NCBI GenBank assembly: GCA_964606895.1
Contig: CAZSHX010000052.1
Location: 1-34,015 of the forward strand
Length of the DNA stretch: 34,015 nucleotides
From: CAZSHX01 sp964606895
GTDB taxonomy: Bacteria; Bacteroidota; Ignavibacteria; Kapaibacteriales; UBA2268
Reading direction: 5' to 3'
Positions 17,738 to 27,084 of this stretch are shown in pieces. The first letter of the stretch is position 1, and each line of letters starts with the position of its first letter. A program made the translations under genes and the position numbers. Under the pieces are notes generated by a model, which did not search any database, was not told where the DNA came from, and saw only the letters and a program-made list of their open reading frames with translations.

Positions 17738-20700
17738 ATGAAATATTTTAAACCAACGAATTGGGCAATCGAACACAAAGTGCCGATTTACATATTAATG
17801 TTTGCAATTACTGTTATGGGAATAATCTCGTATATTTCCATTCCAAAAGAACAAATGCCTGATATTGTAATTCCGACAATAATTGTCCAGACAATTTATC
17901 CCGGCACTTCGCCGACCGATATCGAAAATCTTGTAACCCGTCCGATTGAAAAGCAATTAAAATCAGTTGCCGGTATTAAAAAAGTAACCAGTCAGTCCTT
18001 GCCTGATGTTTCTGTGATTATTGTTGAGTTTACAACAGATATTACTCCGGCAATTGCTAAACAAAGAGTAAACGATGCGGTTGACAAATCCAAATCGGAT
18101 CTGCCAAATGATATGCCCAGAGATCCAATGGTTAAGGAAATTGATTTTTCCGAATTCCCGATTATGACCTTGAATGTTTCAGGTGATATGGAACCGGGCA
18201 GACTGAATAAGTATGCAGAAGAAATGCAGGACAAGATTGAATCTTTCAAAGAAATTACCAGAGTGGATATTATCGGTGCACCCGAAAGAGAAATTCAGGT
18301 TAATCTTGATTTATTCAAGATGCAATCTTCATGGCTGACTTTTGACGATGTGATTCGTGCAATCCAATCAGAAAATGTGAATATCTCTGCAGGAGACTTT
18401 GTTGCCGGTGGGGTTCGCAGGGATTTAAGACTTAATTCCCAATTCAAAACAGTTGATGAAATCCGAAACATAATAGTTAAAACCTCAAAAGGTGCTCCTC
18501 TTTATTTAAGAGATATTGCAGATGTGAAGGATGATTTCAAGGAACAGCTTTCGTTTGCCAGACTGAATGGTAAAACTGTTATTGCCATGAGTGTTATCAA
18601 AAAAAGCGGGCAGAACCTGATTGAAGCCTCAGATAAAATAAATAAACTGGTTGAGGATTTCAGCAAAACTCGTCTTCCTAAGGGTGTAACTGTAACCGTA
18701 ACAGGTGACCAGTCGGTTTACACAAGAACAACACTTTCAGATTTGGTAAATAGTATAATTATTGGGTTTATCCTCGTTGTACTTGTACTTATGTTTTTCC
18801 TTGGAGTGCAGGATTCAGTCTTCATTGCTCTTGCAGTACCGCTTTCGTCATTTTTAGCTTTCATTATTATTCCGGGATTTGGCTTTACTTTCAATATGAT
18901 TGTAATGTTCTCATTCCTGCTGGCATTGGGAATAATTGTTGATGATGCAATAGTGGTGATTGAAAACACCCACCGATTACATACAAAGGAACACATGCCG
19001 ATTAAAGATGCGGCAAAACAGGGAGCAGGTGAAGTTTTCATACCTGTATTAACCGGAACAATGACAACAGTTGCACCATTCTTTCCATTATTGTTCTTTC
19101 CCGGAATTGCCGGAAAATTCATGTACTATATGCCGGTTGTGCTGATTTTAACTCTTTCAGCCTCTTTGTTTGTGGCGTATATTATAAATCCTGTTCTTGC
19201 CGCAGAATTCATGGACAGAAAAACACCCAAAAGAAAGAGCGATACAAGGCTTCATATTGTTGCGTTAATACTCATCATTGTCGGAATTTTATCGCATATT
19301 GGTGGTATGAAAGCAATGGGAAATTTTGCATTTCTGCTTGCCATTCTCGGATATCTGAATAGATTCTTTATTGGTCCAATCCTTATAAAAGGTTTTCAGG
19401 AAAAATTCCAGCCACTATTGATGAAATCTTACAGATGGACTCTCGATGTTTGTTTACGAGGAAAAAGACCTTACTGGATTATCAGTTCTATGTTTGCATT
19501 GTTGGTATTTGTAGTAATCCTTTTTGGAATGTTTCCGCCAAAAGTGAATTTCTTCCCCGATTCTGAACCTGATAATATCTATACATATATTAAGCTTCCA
19601 ATCGGAACAGACGCAAAAGTTACCGATTCGGTTACTAAAATCGTAGAACAAAAGATTTTCAATCTTTTTGAAAAAGATAGAAAAATTGTTAAGTCAATGA
19701 TATCTAATGTAGGATTAGGAGCCGGAGACCCAAGAAGTCCCGACAGAACTTCTATGCCTCATAAGGGGAAGGTTTCTGTTAATTTTGTTGATTTTGAAAA
19801 GCGTGAAGGTATTTCAACACGAAAATATCTTGAGGAATTAAGAAATACGGTTAAAGGTCTTCCCGGAGTTGAAGTACTTGTTGATAAGGATGCAAATGGT
19901 CCGCCAACAGGTAAACCTGTCAACATCGAAATCAGCGGCGACAATCTTGAAACATTGATTCAGATTGAGGATATGATTCGCACAGCAATTGCCAAATCCG
20001 GAATTGAAGGAATAGAAAAACTAAATTCTGATTTAACCAAGAACAAACCTGAAATTTCCTTGAAAATTGACAGAGCCAGAGCAAATGGCGAAGGATTATC
20101 ATCCGGGCAAATAGGTATGGCACTCAGAACCGCTGTTTACGGCAGGGAAGCTTCAAAATTCAAAGATGATAAGGATGATTATTCTATTCAGGTAAGACTT
20201 GAAGAGCATCACCGTGAAGATTTGAATGCTATACTGAATATGCCGATTTCCTTCCGTGAAATGAGTTCCGGTATGTTCCGCCAAATTCCGATATCTACTT
20301 TTGTTACAACAAGTTACGAAAATACTTATCAGTCAATTAACCGTAAGAATCAGAAAAGAACAATTACTCTCTACTCAAACATACTGACCGGTTATAATGC
20401 AAGTACGATAAATAAGAAAATTGAACAATTAGTTGCCGGTTTGCCTATTCCAAAGGATTATGATGTGAAACTCACAGGGGAAAAGGAAGACCAGCAGGAT
20501 GCCGCGAGTTTCCTGGGTAAAGCATTTCTTGCATCTATTGCTATTATCATGATTATCCTGGTAGTTCAGTTTAATTCTCTTTCGAAACCTTTAATAATTA
20601 TTTTTCAGGTTTTGCTGAGTTTAATTGGTGTTTTCATTGGCTTCCTGATTTTCAGATTTACGGTATCGGTTGTTATCACAGGTGTCGGAATAGTTGCTCT

Positions 20701-21121
20701 TGCAGGTATTGTAGTCCGAAATGGTATTGTTTTAATTGAATTTATTGAAACATACCACGAAGAAGAAAAAGGAAGAATCCGAAACGCTATTGCTCATGGC
20801 GGTGTTGTAAGGTTCAATCCTGTTGTTCTGACGGCTTTGGCAACTACTTTAGGTTTAGTGCCGCTTGCCTTCGGATTTAACATCAATTTTGCAACCTTGC
20901 TTTCCGATTTCGAACCCAGAATATTCATAGGTGGTTTCAGTGCCGCACTTTGGGGTCCGCTTGCATGGGCAATCATTTTCGGTTTGCTTTTTGCAACATT
21001 CCTAACTCTTGTGGTTGTACCCTGTATGTATTTCATAAATTATGCTTTTGAAGTCAAACGTGCCAGAAGAAAAGAACTTCAGCAGTACAGAGCTGAACTG
21101 AAAGCAAACGGATTGAAGTAA
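17738..21121 (+). CDS. RND efflux permease (AcrB/HAE1-like)
   Basis: The 1127-residue inner-membrane pump uses the proton gradient to expel substrates through the adaptor and TolC-like channel. It starts with the N-terminal TM1 pattern, followed by ISIPKEQMPDIVIPTI and YPGTSPTDIENLVTRPIE. TM4 has the proton-relay pair D402/D403 in GIIVDDAIVVIEN. The second half repeats the design (AGIVVRNGIVLIEF). Compared with E. coli AcrB (1049 residues) it is longer. Part of the excess is a hydrophobic pair of segments at about 506-550 between the first six-TM half and the segment starting the second half. It lies 82 bases after the adaptor and is followed by a strong terminator. Substrates cannot be told from sequence. 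Confidence 0.93.
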   Translation: MKYFKPTNWAIEHKVPIYILMFAITVMGIISYISIPKEQMPDIVIPTIIVQTIYPGTSPTDIENLVTRPIEKQLKSVAGIKKVTSQSLPDVSVIIVEFTTDITPAIAKQRVNDAVDKSKSDLPNDMPRDPMVKEIDFSEFPIMTLNVSGDMEPGRLNKYAEEMQDKIESFKEITRVDIIGAPEREIQVNLDLFKMQSSWLTFDDVIRAIQSENVNISAGDFVAGGVRRDLRLNSQFKTVDEIRNIIVKTSKGAPLYLRDIADVKDDFKEQLSFARLNGKTVIAMSVIKKSGQNLIEASDKINKLVEDFSKTRLPKGVTVTVTGDQSVYTRTTLSDLVNSIIIGFILVVLVLMFFLGVQDSVFIALAVPLSSFLAFIIIPGFGFTFNMIVMFSFLLALGIIVDDAIVVIENTHRLHTKEHMPIKDAAKQGAGEVFIPVLTGTMTTVAPFFPLLFFPGIAGKFMYYMPVVLILTLSASLFVAYIINPVLAAEFMDRKTPKRKSDTRLHIVALILIIVGILSHIGGMKAMGNFAFLLAILGYLNRFFIGPILIKGFQEKFQPLLMKSYRWTLDVCLRGKRPYWIISSMFALLVFVVILFGMFPPKVNFFPDSEPDNIYTYIKLPIGTDAKVTDSVTKIVEQKIFNLFEKDRKIVKSMISNVGLGAGDPRSPDRTSMPHKGKVSVNFVDFEKREGISTRKYLEELRNTVKGLPGVEVLVDKDANGPPTGKPVNIEISGDNLETLIQIEDMIRTAIAKSGIEGIEKLNSDLTKNKPEISLKIDRARANGEGLSSGQIGMALRTAVYGREASKFKDDKDDYSIQVRLEEHHREDLNAILNMPISFREMSSGMFRQIPISTFVTTSYENTYQSINRKNQKRTITLYSNILTGYNASTINKKIEQLVAGLPIPKDYDVKLTGEKEDQQDAASFLGKAFLASIAIIMIILVVQFNSLSKPLIIIFQVLLSLIGVFIGFLIFRFTVSVVITGVGIVALAGIVVRNGIVLIEFIETYHEEEKGRIRNAIAHGGVVRFNPVVLTALATTLGLVPLAFGFNINFATLLSDFEPRIFIGGFSAALWGPLAWAIIFGLLFATFLTLVVVPCMYFINYAFEVKRARRKELQQYRAELKANGLK

Positions 21122-21132
21122 GAAAATTCATT

Positions 21133-21164
21133 AAAAGGGGTTCAAATTTTGAGCCCCTTTTTTT
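21133..21164 (+). terminator. Rho-independent terminator of the efflux operon
   Basis: A stem of 14 pairs with one G-U (AAAAGGGGTTCAAA with TTTGAGCCCCTTTT) is followed by more T residues, 12 bases past the permease stop codon. Confidence 0.9.
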
Positions 21165-21181
21165 AATATCTTTATAAACTT

Positions 21182-21283
21182 ACTCACTCTTTCACCGAAC
21201 CTCACAAAATATACTCTCGACAGCAAAACCGAAACGTCAATTATTACCGCCCTTTCCAAATTTAGAAGAGTGAAGGAGTGAGT
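21182..21283. repeat. Long-loop inverted repeat next to IS630 element
   Basis: ACTCACTCTTTCAC (21182-21195) pairs with GTGAAGGAGTGAGT (21270-21283), one G-U. The loop is about 74 bases with no ORF. It lies between the efflux terminator and the IS element, outside the proposed IS ends. It may be the remains of an earlier small mobile element; function unknown. Confidence 0.55.
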
Positions 21284-21288
21284 TCTTT

Positions 21289-21324
21289 CATTGCATCTTG
21301 TATTTTTTTCGAAATGATGCAATG
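21289..21324. repeat. TTGCATC/GATGCAA hairpin, fourth member
   Basis: Arms CATTGCATC (21289-21297) and GATGCAATG (21316-21324), loop of 18. It shares its arms with the three hairpins at 447-474, 790-817 and 869-899, 20 kb away, and is followed by GATATTATTTCAA, the reverse complement of the TTGAAATAATATC found after the hairpin in copy B. Confidence 0.6.
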
Positions 21325-21423
21325 TCCTTTTCGTCAAAAAATTTGATATTATTTCAATTATATAAAGTATGATAAATAATTACAAATATTTCTTATATTT
21401 GTAAAACAAAACAAGGAGCAAAT

Positions 21424-21942
21424 ATGGGAAGAAAAATAATCCAAGTATCGTGCAAAACAACAGAAGAAATAAAAGAAATGTTTAATGCAGATAAGAAATT
21501 GAAACAGGGATACAGATTATATGCTGTATATCAAGTATCAACCGGCAAAAAGCCTCAGGATTTGGAGGATGTTTATAATGCATCCTTTAAGAGTATAAAT
21601 AACTGGGTTCATCGTTTTAACCGTGAAGGTTTGCAAGGATTACTTGACAAACCTATACCAGGACGTAATCCGAGATTAACCGAGGAAGAGAAGAAAGAAA
21701 TAAAAAGAGTTATACTTGAAGACTTACCAGAAAAACATGGCTATAACTCTGCAACATGGACAGGACCAATGCTAATAAATTATATTGAAAAAGAATTTGG
21801 GAAAAGCTACAAGAAAGCGCAGATATACAAAATATTGGAAAAGATGAATTTAACATATCAGAAAAGTAAAGGTATATATCCTGAAGCCAACACTGAGAAA
21901 CGAAAAGAAATAGTTGAAGAGTTAAAAAAAACTTCAGAATAA
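21424..21942 (+). CDS. IS630 transposase, N-terminal part (DNA-binding)
   Basis: A 172-residue helix-turn-helix part: DVYNASFKSINNWVHRFNRE is the recognition helix region, followed by GLQGLLDKPIPGRNPRLT, the usual linker, and a second winged-helix part up to IYKILEKMNLTYQKSKG. AAGGAG precedes the ATG. The frame ends at TAA 21940-21942, before the catalytic domain. The remaining part continues in the +1 frame; the two frames overlap only at 21926-21942, which contains most of an A8 run (21924-21931). Confidence 0.85.
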   Translation: MGRKIIQVSCKTTEEIKEMFNADKKLKQGYRLYAVYQVSTGKKPQDLEDVYNASFKSINNWVHRFNREGLQGLLDKPIPGRNPRLTEEEKKEIKRVILEDLPEKHGYNSATWTGPMLINYIEKEFGKSYKKAQIYKILEKMNLTYQKSKGIYPEANTEKRKEIVEELKKTSE

Positions 21943-22480
21943 AGAGGAAACATCTGTAGTAATATTTGAAGATGAGGCAAGCTTGTCAAACACCTCAACA
22001 GTATCATATAAATGGTCAGAAAAGGGAGAGCAGCCAAAAATAGAGCAACAGCAGAATAAAAGGGAAAGATGTACATTATCAGGTTGTGTAGAACCAAGTA
22101 CCGGAAAAGTTTTTACGTATAAGTCAAAAAAAGGTAACACTTTGAGTTTCATTCGTTTTCTAATGGTAGTATGTATGCAATATCCTGATAATAAAGTATA
22201 CATGGTTCTTGATAATGTCAGGTATCATCATGCTAAGCGGCTGAAACCGATATTAGAAAGATATAAGCATAGGATTGAATTATTATTTTTACCGGCTTAT
22301 TCTCCTGATTTAAATCCAATGGAAAGAATCTGGTGGTATATGAGAAAAAAAATTACGCATAATAGAGGAATAAAATCCCTTGAACGTAGAATAGAAGACT
22401 TTGACATTCTATTCAAATGTTTAGAGAAACCAAACGAATTAGGTAGAAATTTATCTAATTTAATTGTAAATCTTTATTAG
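21926..22480 (+). CDS. IS630 transposase, C-terminal DDE catalytic part
   Basis: The frame opens after a TAA at 21923-21925 and has no good start codon of its own. It reads KKLQNKEETSVVIFEDEA and then the DDE core: first D in FEDEA (codon 21971-21973), second in MVLDNVRYHH, and E in SPDLNPMERIW. Removal of one A from the A8 run would fuse it to the upstream frame into a transposase of about 355 residues, a normal size. Whether this is programmed frameshifting or transcript slippage, or simple inactivation, cannot be told here. Confidence 0.8.
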   Translation, partial: KKLQNKEETSVVIFEDEASLSNTSTVSYKWSEKGEQPKIEQQQNKRERCTLSGCVEPSTGKVFTYKSKKGNTLSFIRFLMVVCMQYPDNKVYMVLDNVRYHHAKRLKPILERYKHRIELLFLPAYSPDLNPMERIWWYMRKKITHNRGIKSLERRIEDFDILFKCLEKPNELGRNLSNLIVNLY

Positions 22481-22581
22481 ACATTATATAATGAATTTTA
22501 TTCCATTGAATATTCGAATGAAATTGATGCAGTTTGTTGACATAATATTCTATACAGTATCTTTGATAAAAGTTGAGGTAA

Positions 22582-22614
22582 AAAAAAATCGGGAGCTAAC
22601 TCCCGATTTTTTTA
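22582..22614 (-). terminator. Bidirectional-looking terminator after the propeller gene
   Basis: Perfect stem AAAATCGGGAG, loop CTAA, CTCCCGATTTT, flanked by A and T runs on both sides, 22 bases past the stop of the minus-strand propeller gene. It can also stop plus-strand transcription leaving the IS element. Confidence 0.9.
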
Positions 22615-22636
22615 ATTTCAATATTTATAATTCATT

Positions 22637-25600
22637 CTATTTGTTAAGAATAATTCTTTGCTGGAATTGCTCATTGCCAATCTGAATATGGAGGATGTAA
22701 ACTCCATCTACCAATGAGTTCAAATCCATTGATCTGGAATGTTCATCTGAACTGAGGCTTGCTGTCAGCACATGATTACCCAACAAATTAACAAGTCTGA
22801 CATTAACTGTTTCAACGTTCTGACGGTTGATTGTAATATTAATAAAACCGTTGGTCGGGTTTGGATAAACCTTTACACCGGAATTACCAACAGTTAATTC
22901 TACTACTCCGCTAACGAAGTTAAATGCGTCGGACAAATCTCCGGTACAGCCGATTGAGTCAGAAACAAGAACGGTATAAGTCCCCGAACGTTCTCCTGTA
23001 TAGAGACTTTGGTTAGTCGCACCTTTGATGCTAACGCCATTATAATACCATTGATTTCCTGAAGGAACATCTGATGTCAAAGTTCCATTCTTTTCTGTTA
23101 CTCTTGGTTTTGGTGGTTTAGCGTTAATCTGAACCTGAATAGTTAGTGAATCTTTATAGCCTGAGGATTTGTAAGTCTGAATTAATTTCAAAGTACCCTT
23201 TCCGGAACTTCCCCATGTAACATTGAATATTTTTTGATTAGCAGAACCAACAGCAGTTCCGCCGGTTACTACCCATTTGCAATCAGCTTCCAAGTTGGTT
23301 GTAGAATAATAATCTTCGAGTTTATTTTCGCAAACAAATGATTTTCCTGAAAATTGTACCTGTTCGTAAATGAATACTGATTTTTCTGCTGAATCTTTAC
23401 AGCCGGAAACAGTTGTCTGAACAAGTTTAACATTCCCCACTTTTCCTAATCCCCAAGTAATTGATACTGTATTTCCTGTACTGCTTCCATTAATTGTGCC
23501 GCCGGCATCAACATACCATTTATTATTAACTCCGGCTGGAGGAGCAGGCGTTTGATAGGTTTTAGTTGAAGTGAATCTTACTGTATCCGGTCCGGTGAAA
23601 GTAGTTGACGGGGACAATAGAATACGAACATTGATTGTAATTGAATCTTTACATCCCGATGCAGTTGTCTGAATTAATTTCAATTTACCAACGCCGGGTG
23701 AACCCCATAAGATTCTAATATTGTTATAGAATGGTTTGTTCTCGACAGTTCCGCCAACTGCAACCCATTCGTTGGTCAATGTAGTGTCTTCAACAGTTGT
23801 ATATACTTCATATCTGTTTGAGCAAACAATGGTATCACCATAAATTATTTTTGGAGGTTTTGAAGAAATATACACGCTCAAGGAGGCAGAGTCCTTGCAT
23901 CCTGCAGGTGTTGTTTGTATTAATTTAACAGCACCGTTTCCTTTTGCACCCCATACCACTGTAACAACGCTATCGGTCATAAGACCACTAATAGTGCCGC
24001 CGGTAACATTCCAACTAAATGAAACGCCGGGATTTGCAGTTGTTTTATACTTTTCAACTCCACCTGAACAAACAGAATTACTTCCTGTTATAGCAGGTTT
24101 AGGTAAATCGTAAATTGTAAAATCCTTGCCGTCATCACCATTAATCAAAAATGGATTTGAAGATACAACCCTTATTCTGTAACCGGTTCCAAAAGGCAAT
24201 GTCTTTGGCAAACGTGTAGCTATGGCTCCGGATGTTTGCGAGTTAGTTGTACCAATATTGAAAGGAGTTGTGAAACTTCCAACTGCATCAGAAAGCTGAG
24301 CAGTGAAAACATTTGCGACACCAAAATTAACAAAAGATGCTGACCCGAATGTATAGTAGTTAACTAAAACCTGTGCATCAACGCAATACGGACCCTGAAT
24401 CGGCATGGTAGAAACAGTAGGCTGTAGCCCGCCAAATCTGTAAACCATCAGGCCATTCCCATCAGTTGCAAGCCATTTGTTGCCGCTTTGGTCAACCAAA
24501 AGCCAATCAATCTTGTTTGCATCGAGTGGAGAGTTGTTCATATTGAATGACGACCAGGATGCACCATCAAAGCGAATGAAACCATTAGCCATCGTTGAAA
24601 ACCATTTGACTCCCGTTGATTCAATACCGACACAAGTAATATTATTATCGGGTATTGGTGAGTTTGAGGTTGTAAATACCGCCCAGTTAGTATCGTCGAA
24701 TGATGCAACTCCATTTGCAGTTGCAAACCATTTTTTATTTCCTTCAAGAGCGATTGCTCTGATTGTGTTACTCGGTATAATTGAATTTGAGGTGTTCCAA
24801 ATAGTCCAGTTGGTTCCGTCGAATTTAGTCAATCCACCGGATGCCGTGCCTATCCATTTGTTCCCATAGCTGTCCACCAGAATTGACAATATATTGTCGT
24901 CACCGATACCGGAGTTAGTTGTTGTATATTTGGTCCAAGTTGTTCCGTTGAATTTAGCAAGACCAAACCCGGCAGTACCTACCCAGATAGTATTACCTTC
25001 AAAAGCGACTGAAGTTATTGTGTCACTTGTAATACCTGAATTTCTTCTTTTGTAGGTTAACCATGTGGAATCTGTAAATTTACTCAAACCACTATCGGTA
25101 CAGAACCATTTATTGTTTGATCCATCAATACCAATATAACTGACTCTGTTGCTACCCAGCCCTGTAGCCGAATATTTATATCCCGACCAGGTATTTGCAT
25201 CATATTTGAAGACACCGGAATTATATGAAGCTATCCATTTGCTCCCCTGAAGATCCATTGCAATTGTTTTACTTCTGTTATCTGGTAATGCATAACTTGA
25301 AGGGTTGTAAATCGTCCAGACAGTACCGGCAAGTCTGCCAAGACTATCAGGTGTGCCAACCCAAATAATTCCAGCTCCATCTTCAGATATTGCATTAATA
25401 TTGTTATCCGGAATCAGTGAATTGGCAGTCGTGTAAACCGTCCATGCAGAAGAAAGTTTTGCAAGACCGCTTGGAGTTCCAAACCAAAGTGAATTAGCGG
25501 CATCAATATGAATAGCTTTAACTTGATTTGATGGTAAAGAAGAGTTAACTGTGTTATAAGTTGCCCATACTGTGTCAGTTGATAATTTTGTAGAAACGCC

Positions 25601-26281
25601 CTTAGAATTAGTACCGGCAAAAACCTGACCGTTAGATCTGAAGGCAATTGATGTTATAGCAAAATCAGCTATACCACTATTGAAAGGGGCATAATTCTTC
25701 CAAACTGTTCCATTAAAATAGTCAAGCCCGTTATCACCGCCAACCCATAAGTTATTACTCGGATCAATACCCATTGAATAAGTCTTTAAACTGTGAATTC
25801 CAGAATTAGTAATATTGAAAATCGTCCAGTTGGTAGAATCGAATTTTGCAATAGAGCTTGGAGTAACAAGCCATTTATGACCCAGATTGTCAATCATTAT
25901 TGAATTGATTGTGTCCGAAGGAATACCTGAGTTACCAACATTATACATAGACCATGTATTTCCGTTGAATTTAAATAAACCCTTGTATGTCCCTATCCAC
26001 TTGTTGCCAAGACCATCAACAGCCAAAGATAGAATGGTGTTATTCCGAAGGGTCGAATTAGTTTCATTGTAAAAATTCATTGCGAAAGTAGTTCTGTTAA
26101 TTCTAACCAAACCGCCATCAATTGTACCAACCCACAAATAATTACCTTCTGTTGCAAGAGATGTAACATTCTTACCATTGGTATAATTCAACCATTCAGC
26201 ATTTTGAGAATGTGCTGTTAAAGAAAAAAGCAAGAAAGCAACAAGAATTACCGCTAAAAAATTTTTGAAAGATAAATTCAT
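22637..26281 (-). CDS. T9SS-exported double beta-propeller protein with Ig/PKD-like repeats
   Basis: The 1214-residue protein has a signal peptide (cleavage near AHS-Q, residue 26). About 14 repeats of roughly 42-45 residues follow, of the type KWIGTxxGLxKFxGxxW...NSGIPxNxI, as in the two-component regulator propeller family; fourteen would make two seven-bladed propellers. Four Ig/PKD-like units of about 85 residues come next, each with WxVxGGTxxG, WGxxGxGxLKLIQTT and GCKDS. The protein ends with a type IX sorting domain (VKVYPNPTNGFINI, then DLNSLVDGVYILHI). It is thus secreted or attached at the cell surface; no enzymatic domain is seen. ATG 26281 has a very strong GGGAGAAGG site; the TTG at 26320 is rejected. 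It has its own terminator and a 197-base gap from the act operon. Confidence 0.9.
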   Translation of the reverse strand: MNLSFKNFLAVILVAFLLFSLTAHSQNAEWLNYTNGKNVTSLATEGNYLWVGTIDGGLVRINRTTFAMNFYNETNSTLRNNTILSLAVDGLGNKWIGTYKGLFKFNGNTWSMYNVGNSGIPSDTINSIMIDNLGHKWLVTPSSIAKFDSTNWTIFNITNSGIHSLKTYSMGIDPSNNLWVGGDNGLDYFNGTVWKNYAPFNSGIADFAITSIAFRSNGQVFAGTNSKGVSTKLSTDTVWATYNTVNSSLPSNQVKAIHIDAANSLWFGTPSGLAKLSSAWTVYTTANSLIPDNNINAISEDGAGIIWVGTPDSLGRLAGTVWTIYNPSSYALPDNRSKTIAMDLQGSKWIASYNSGVFKYDANTWSGYKYSATGLGSNRVSYIGIDGSNNKWFCTDSGLSKFTDSTWLTYKRRNSGITSDTITSVAFEGNTIWVGTAGFGLAKFNGTTWTKYTTTNSGIGDDNILSILVDSYGNKWIGTASGGLTKFDGTNWTIWNTSNSIIPSNTIRAIALEGNKKWFATANGVASFDDTNWAVFTTSNSPIPDNNITCVGIESTGVKWFSTMANGFIRFDGASWSSFNMNNSPLDANKIDWLLVDQSGNKWLATDGNGLMVYRFGGLQPTVSTMPIQGPYCVDAQVLVNYYTFGSASFVNFGVANVFTAQLSDAVGSFTTPFNIGTTNSQTSGAIATRLPKTLPFGTGYRIRVVSSNPFLINGDDGKDFTIYDLPKPAITGSNSVCSGGVEKYKTTANPGVSFSWNVTGGTISGLMTDSVVTVVWGAKGNGAVKLIQTTPAGCKDSASLSVYISSKPPKIIYGDTIVCSNRYEVYTTVEDTTLTNEWVAVGGTVENKPFYNNIRILWGSPGVGKLKLIQTTASGCKDSITINVRILLSPSTTFTGPDTVRFTSTKTYQTPAPPAGVNNKWYVDAGGTINGSSTGNTVSITWGLGKVGNVKLVQTTVSGCKDSAEKSVFIYEQVQFSGKSFVCENKLEDYYSTTNLEADCKWVVTGGTAVGSANQKIFNVTWGSSGKGTLKLIQTYKSSGYKDSLTIQVQINAKPPKPRVTEKNGTLTSDVPSGNQWYYNGVSIKGATNQSLYTGERSGTYTVLVSDSIGCTGDLSDAFNFVSGVVELTVGNSGVKVYPNPTNGFINITINRQNVETVNVRLVNLLGNHVLTASLSSDEHSRSMDLNSLVDGVYILHIQIGNEQFQQRIILNK

Positions 26282-26328
26282 AATCCTTCTCCCTAATATA
26301 TTAAAAAAGTAAATTTTCAAATTTGAAT

Positions 26329-26336
26329 CAAAAGTA
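26329..26336 (-). promoter_or_regulatory. Candidate -7 element TACTTTTG
   Basis: On the minus strand TACTTTTG fits the Bacteroidota consensus TAnnTTTG and would give a leader of about 40 bases before the propeller gene. No good -33 TTTG is found at the expected distance, so this is weak. Confidence 0.2.
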
Positions 26337-26478
26337 ATAACAATCTATATAAAAACGTAAGAAAATCTCTTAAATTTTATTTTTACCAACATTATGTAAG
26401 AATACCCCCACAGTAGTATTTACTAAAATAAACAAATTTATTAAAAAAAAATAACTATTTATATTATAGTAACAGATT

Positions 26479-27084
26479 TTACTGACTTTTTTGCAAAAAT
26501 CTGATGTATTTGATAACTGACCACCTCTCATTTACTGATAGTTTTTCTGTTACCCCGAACATAAGGTTCTGCCCGGAACTGAGGACATGAAAAAACCTGC
26601 CGTCAGTCATTTTCTTAGTTTCGGGTCTTGTCAGGTTAGCAGGTTCGGGAAATCCTTCTTCCCCTGGTTTAAGGTTAGCCTTTGTAATGATTAATCCTTT
26701 TCCTTTGCCGTCATGATTATGGCACGGTACACAAAATGTCTCGAAACGCTCTCTTCCTCGCTCCAGATAGAAGGTATCATCCGGAAGAGGATTGGTGAAT
26801 TGAGCCTCCGGAATCATATATTCCACCTGCTCAAAATTGTATTTGCTCCCATATCTTGGAACTGTGCTGTCAACCGGTTGACGAGTTGAAATGCCATTCT
26901 CGAATGAAGTACTTAATTTTTGAGGGTGAACTTTGGCTTGCCTGTCCATATCTGAAATTGCTTCATAGGGCTGATTCTTTTCGGTTCCTTTTAAGTAACC
27001 GAATTTTAATGAAAATACATAAATCATTAGAAATATTGGCAATAACAAAATTATCCATTTCAATATTTTCATTATCATTCTCAT
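26479..27084 (-). CDS. actE: Alternative complex III subunit ActE, monoheme cytochrome c
   Basis: The 201-residue membrane-anchored cytochrome has an N-terminal TM (about 7-27), one CVPCH haem site (C118-H122) and a likely methionine axial ligand in NLMFGV (M175). The stretch from RYGSKYNFEQVEYMIPEAQFTNPLP-type sequence to the haem is typical of ActE. It would pass electrons out of the complex to a soluble carrier or oxidase. Its ATG overlaps the actD stop by four bases (ATGA). It is the last gene of the operon: actF, which normally follows, is absent, and the next gene is unrelated. Confidence 0.85.
   Translation of the reverse strand: MRMIMKILKWIILLLPIFLMIYVFSLKFGYLKGTEKNQPYEAISDMDRQAKVHPQKLSTSFENGISTRQPVDSTVPRYGSKYNFEQVEYMIPEAQFTNPLPDDTFYLERGRERFETFCVPCHNHDGKGKGLIITKANLKPGEEGFPEPANLTRPETKKMTDGRFFHVLSSGQNLMFGVTEKLSVNERWSVIKYIRFLQKSQ

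Larger units (their letters stand above)
21357..22492 (+). mobile_element. IS630-family insertion sequence
   Basis: The two transposase frames are bracketed by imperfect terminal inverted repeats. Bases 21357-21386, starting ATTATATAAAGTATG, match the reverse complement of 22463-22492, starting ATTATATAATGTCTA, at 24 of 30 positions by hand count. The first bases (ATTA) may be flank, consistent with insertion at a TA dinucleotide; the true edge is within a few bases. The length of about 1.13 kb is normal for IS630. The right inverted repeat overlaps the end of the transposase gene. The element sits between two terminators, so it disrupts no gene. Confidence 0.8.

Noticed and set aside
22491..22685. 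64-codon plus-strand ORF after the IS element
   Set aside because: It runs through the terminator hairpin and into the antisense end of the propeller gene; no ribosome site.
26282..26320. Longer TTG start for the propeller protein
   Set aside because: The ATG at 26281 has a very strong ribosome site and begins directly with a signal peptide.
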